The position numbers and the translations under genes were made by a program. 64,000 bases of DNA from Castanea sativa (Eukaryota > Streptophyta > Magnoliopsida > Fagales > Fagaceae): the NCBI RefSeq assembly GCF_040712315.1, contig NC_134013.1, positions 65,496,001 to 65,560,000 of the forward strand, written 5' to 3'. Below the pieces are notes generated by a model that saw nothing but the letters and a program-made list of their open reading frames with translations, was not told where the DNA came from and did not search any database. Each line of letters opens with the position of its first letter. Within the stretch, counting starts at the first letter, position 1. Positions 60,348 to 64,000 of the stretch are shown here, one piece after another.

Positions 60348-61445
60348 TTAAAAATAATAACATCGCAAGTTATTAACATTCCCAGTACGTGGAATTACAT
60401 TTTCATCCAAGTCTTCTAAGTAATAAGCTCTAATGTCAGCAACTGAAGTTATCTTGCATGGTCCTTTCCAGTTGGGACCCAATTTTCCCCAGGCTGGGTT
60501 CTTCGCTATCCCCATCACCTTTCTCAAAACTAAATAACCTGAAGCTAACGGCCCTAAACTCACTCCCTTATCATACCCTTGCTTAATTCTTTGCTAGTAA
60601 TGTGCCATTTTTATTGCAGCCACTTCTCTCCTTTCCTCAGCCACATCCAAGTTGTCCCAAGGTAAACAATTATTTTCCTCAACACTGAACTAATCGGTTC
60701 TTAGGGTCGAGAACCTAGATTCAAGAGGAATTACCGCTTCTTCCCCATAAGTCATTGAAAAATGAGTCTCCCCATTTAATCTTCGGGGCGTGGTACGATA
60801 AGTCCACATCACGTGAGGCAATTCATCTACCCATTTCCCTTTCGCATCATCTAACCTTTTTTTCAATCCAGGCACAATGACTTTAGTAGTAGCCTCAGCC
60901 TGGCCATTTCCTTGAGGATAAGCAAGTGTTAAATACATGTTCCTGATCCCCAACTCCCCACAATATCTTCAGAAGGATTTACTATCAAATTGAAGACCAT
61001 TATCCGAGATCAGTGTGTGTGGGACTCCAAACCTAGTGATGATATTCCTTCAAATAAACCTCCTGGCATCCACATTCATGATGTTAGTAAGTGGTTCAGT
61101 TTCTACCCACTTAGTAAAATAGTCCGTCTTGATGAGGAGCCATCTTCGGTTCCCTATAGCTCGGGGAAATGGTCCCACTATATCCAAGCCCCATTGAGCA
61201 AATGGCCAAGGGCTGGAAAGTGGATTTAGGATTCCCCCTGGTTGATGAATATTTGGGGCAAATCTCTAACACTGGTCACACTTTCTCACATAATGTTAAG
61301 AGGCTCTCTGCATGCTCGGCCACCAATATCCTTGGGTGAGGGCTCTATGGGCCAAAGATCTCCTTCCAGTATGACTCCCACATATTCCATCATGCAATTC
61401 TTCTAACAAGGGCTCCACTGCCTCTAGATGCACACACAATAAATA
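60348..61445 (-). pseudogene. Retrotransposon integrase, broken
   Basis: Minus strand, in order: zinc-finger region (ELHDGICGSHTGRRSLAHRA, YWWPSM, KCDQC), core with GLDIVGPFP, KTDYFTKWVETE, FGVPHTLISDNGLQFDS and YPQGNGQAEATTKV, and a C-terminal part (GKLGPNWKGPCKI). The first two core Asp residues and the Glu of the DDE triad are recognisable. Several stops interrupt the frame (for example within the zinc finger and before the GELG segment), so no active enzyme is expected. Confidence 0.8.
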
Positions 61446-61451
61446 TGGCCC

Positions 61452-62209
61452 TTAGTAATAACGTTTATACAACTTTTGTTCTTCAAATAGCCAATAACAG
61501 GAAGCCTTCCTATGCACCTTTTTGGCTTTCCCCTTGTCTTCGAGCAACAAACCTTGCTTCAAAAAGGTTACCAAGGGGTCCATCCAGCTCAGCCCAACTT
61601 GGATGCTATGTACCCTGGCCAAGGGCTTCTTTGTAAGACTGGAGCTAATCATGCCTTCAACAATAACAATCAGAGGAATGTTTGACCCCAAAGCAGTTGC
61701 CAGCATAGCCAAAGAGTCTGCATGGGAGTTTTGCCCTCTTGGAATTTGCTTTAAAGTAAAGCACCTGAAATGGGCCCGAGCTTGTTTCACTTTAGTAAGA
61801 TATCCCTGCATCATTTTATCCTGGGCCTCAAACTCCCCATTTACTTGGCCTACCACCAACCGAGAATCCGAGTATAACTCTACCACTTCCCCTTTTAATT
61901 GATTAAGTATTGTCATTCTAGCTAGCAGAGCTTCGTATTCAGCCTCGTTGTTGGTAGCTAGAAAACCCAATCACAATGATTTCTCCACTACCAACTTCTT
62001 GGGGGTTATCAACACAATTCCTACCCCTACTCCTTTTCTGTTAGTTGCACCATCAGTGTAAATTCCCAAAAGGGAATAACCAAGGCCGAGGTGGACATAA
62101 CACCAGTTGCTTTCTCCCCTACACTTGCTGCACCCTCAGTAAATTCTACCACAAAGTCTGCTAGGACTTGCCCTTTTAATGATAATGCGAGGCATATACC
62201 TGACATCAT
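61452..62209 (-). pseudogene. Second (archaeal-type) RNase H of the Tat-lineage element
   Basis: The open block 61452-61970 starts with LATNNEAEYEALLARM, followed by YSDSRLVVGQVNGEF and IPRGQNSHADSLAMLAT. These Glu/Asp-bearing motifs are the RNase H fold seen between RT-RNH and integrase in Tat/Ogre elements. The preceding part (62027-62209, with VLADFVVEFT) is broken by a stop. Confidence 0.75.
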
Positions 62210-62215
62210 AGGCTC

Positions 62216-62765
62216 CTAGCATGGTTTCCTATTTAGCAATTCTGCCAATATAGTCCAACTTTTGTAAGAGAGCTTGCAAGGGGAGCTGGGTGAGCACCAC
62301 CACAGTATATGCCTGAAAATAATGGGGAAGCTTCCTAGCAGCATGCACAATAGCCAATACTGCCTTTTCCAAGGGTAAATAGTGTGTCTCAGCCTCTTGC
62401 AAGGATTTGCTGACATAGTAGACAGGTCTTTGGATCCCACTCTCATTTTTTATCAAACCAAACTAACAACATAATCTGTGACAGCTAAATACGCATACAG
62501 CACTTCCTCCTTCTCAGGCCTAGAAAGAATTGGGGGGCTTAAAAAATACTTCTTAAGTTCCTCAAAGGCCACTACACACTCCTCGATCCAATGAAAGTCC
62601 TTCCACTTATGGAGAAGCTGGAGAAATGGACGACACATATCTGCTAATCAAGAGATGAACCTATTCAAAGCAGCTGTCATCCCTGTCAATTTCTACACTT
62701 CCTTAGGATTTCGAGGAGGGTGCAAGCTGTTAATGGCCTTAATTCGATCAGGATTGACCTTAATT
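62216..62765 (-). pseudogene. Retrotransposon RT-associated RNase H, broken
   Basis: Minus-strand blocks carry LSRPEKEEVLYAYLAVTD and RPVYYVSKSLQEAETHYLPL then EKAVLAIVHAARKLPHYFQ, the usual RNase H region following Ty3/gypsy reverse transcriptase. Frameshifts separate the blocks. Confidence 0.75.
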
Positions 62766-63628
62766 CCTTAGTGTGTTATCATGTAGCCTAGGAACTTTCC
62801 CGAGCTAACCCCAAAAGAACATTTAGATGCATTCAAGCGTAGCTTATTCTCCCTTAACACCGAGAATACTTCCTCTAAATCTATCAAATGCTTCTCAACC
62901 AGCCTGCTCTTTACTACCATATCATCAATGTACGCCTCCACGTTTCTCCCAATTTGTGATTCAAACATCCACATCACCATTCTTTGATATGTGGGCCCCG
63001 CATTTTTAAGGCTAAAGGGCATCACACGATAGTGGTAATTCCTAGTAGGAGAGTGAAAAGCAGTCTTCTCCTGATCAGACAACGATAAAGGTGTCTGATG
63101 ATACCCTTAGAAGGCATCCAAAAAGCTCATCCGAGGATTCCCCACTATTGTATCCACTAATTGATCAATCTGAGGAATGGGAAAAGGGTCCGTCGGGCAA
63201 ACTTTATTCAAATTTGTGAAATCCACACATACACGCCACTTCCCATTCTTCTTCTTTACTACCACAGTGTTAGCCAACCACTCAGGGTAAAAAATCTCTT
63301 TAATTGCCCCAGCCTATTTCAACTTGTTAACTTCTACCCTTATTGCCTCAGCATGCTCTTTTGATAAACGCCGAGGAGGTTGCTTACGTGATATAGCCTC
63401 AGGATTCACATTTAATTGATGACATATAAACTCGGGATCAATCACTAGTACATCATAAGTGCTCCAAGCAAACACATCAATGTTGGCTTCTAAAAACTTC
63501 GCCAACTCGGCCTTCTCCAACGATGGCAATTGGGACCCCACTTGAAAATATCTCTCTTCATCCTGCCCTATCACTACCCTTTCCAGCTCCTCGAATAATT
63601 CTCCTCGCTCCTCGGCCTCCAGTCCCAC
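62766..63628 (-). pseudogene. Retrotransposon reverse transcriptase, broken
   Basis: Minus strand: N-terminal linker (FLEANIDVFAWSTYDV), WLANTVVVKKKNGKWRVCVD, FTNLNKVCPTDPFPIP, FLDAF followed by a stop where Ser/Tyr-Gly-Tyr-His usually continues, then SDQEKTAFHSP and the catalytic AYIDDMVVKS box, ending LGYMIT. A defective Ty3/gypsy reverse transcriptase. Confidence 0.85.
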
Positions 63629-63649
63629 TATAGGACCCTTTAATTGCTA

Positions 63650-64000
63650 TGGGATTTGCTCTTTTTCTACCACAACAGGATCCACAAGATGCTGTGTGAT
63701 TGCTGACACCAAACATTGCCTAACCATTGTCTGGCTGCCAACCAGCTCCCCCACTCTACCTTGTGTGGGATACTTGACCTTCAAATGCAGGGTTGAAGAC
63801 ACCGCACTCATAGCATGAAGCCCAAGGTCAGGTCTAGATAGTTGTGTAAGGGAAATAAGCTACTACAACAATAAATTTTACCTGCACCTCTTCGTCCCCA
63901 GCTTGTACAAGTAACCTTATCATCCCAAGGGGGACCACCATTCTCCCATCAAAACCCACCAGTGATTGATGAGAATCAACAAGCATTCAAGGATCCATTG
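63650..64000 (-). pseudogene. Retropepsin C-terminal part of the Tat-lineage pol
   Basis: Minus-strand translation from the window edge reads VVPLGMIRLLVQAGDEEVQV, FIVVVAYFPYTTI, stop, LGLHAMSAVSSTLHLKVKYP, typical of the segment just after the protease active site in Tat-type elements. The catalytic Asp itself would lie beyond the edge. Confidence 0.65.

Larger units (their letters stand above)
54151..64000 (-). mobile_element. Ty3/gypsy Tat-lineage LTR retrotransposon, partial
   Basis: At least 9.85 kb, truncated by the window edge. From right to left on the minus strand: retropepsin end, reverse transcriptase, RNase H, second (archaeal-type) RNase H, integrase, a long non-pol region with an antisense ORF, polypurine tract and 3' LTR. 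The second RNase H and the long 3' region are features described for Tat/Ogre/Retand elements. Many stops and frameshifts show it is defective. It lies in intron 1 of aspartyl protease copy 3. Confidence 0.82.

Noticed and set aside
61522..61902. Plus-strand ORF of 126 codons
   Set aside because: Shadow of the retrotransposon RNase H coding sequence on the minus strand.

Overview
This is nuclear DNA from a flowering plant: AT-rich, intron-containing genes with GT-AG splice sites, TATAAATA promoter boxes, and dense plant transposon debris. The repeat families and protein variants suggest a woody eudicot, perhaps Fagaceae, but that is an impression. There is no bacterial or organellar gene organisation, no CRISPR array and no rRNA or functional tRNA gene. 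Layout: 1-16 kb is gene-poor, with solo LTRs, long hairpin elements, a hAT element with an exact 8-bp target duplication, a broken LINE RNase H, decayed exons of an unrecognised gene, and a GA-rich tandem duplication overlapping a mariner-like element. 16.2-23.9 kb carries two tandem five-exon GDSL esterase/lipase genes (390 aa each from the first ATG, middle exons identical in length), the only clearly intact genes here. 24.6-25.7 kb holds a degraded plant-mobile-domain-like ORF, and 26.8-28.0 kb a probable Helitron containing a 360-bp tandem duplication. 28.9-64 kb is a broken tandem array of nepenthesin-type aspartyl protease genes invaded by transposons. Copy 1 (30.3-31.1 kb) is only a frameshifted last exon. 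Copy 2 (37.1-42.7 kb) has all three exons but a stop codon one base before the first splice donor and a 63-bp in-frame palindromic insertion beside the second active-site motif. Copy 3 shows only promoter and exon 1 (51.2 kb); its first intron is filled by a MULE-type MITE, a mariner-like element that itself contains a solo LTR, and a large Ty3/gypsy Tat-lineage retrotransposon running off the right edge, so exons 2-3 may lie outside the window. The strongest unusual objects are: (1) a 1.09-kb long-TIR element at 28.9-30.0 kb carrying two exons and the intron of a TM9SF (nonaspanin) gene, a Pack-type capture; (2) the perfect 38-bp palindrome with 9-bp duplication inserted in frame in aspartyl protease exon 3; (3) an antisense extra ORF between pol and the 3' LTR of the Tat-lineage element, itself split by another insertion; (4) the nested intron-1 transposon stack, whose pre-insertion sites can be read in the paralogous intron. 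Many element boundaries below rest on target-site duplications read directly from the sequence; family names are inferences from duplication length and termini.
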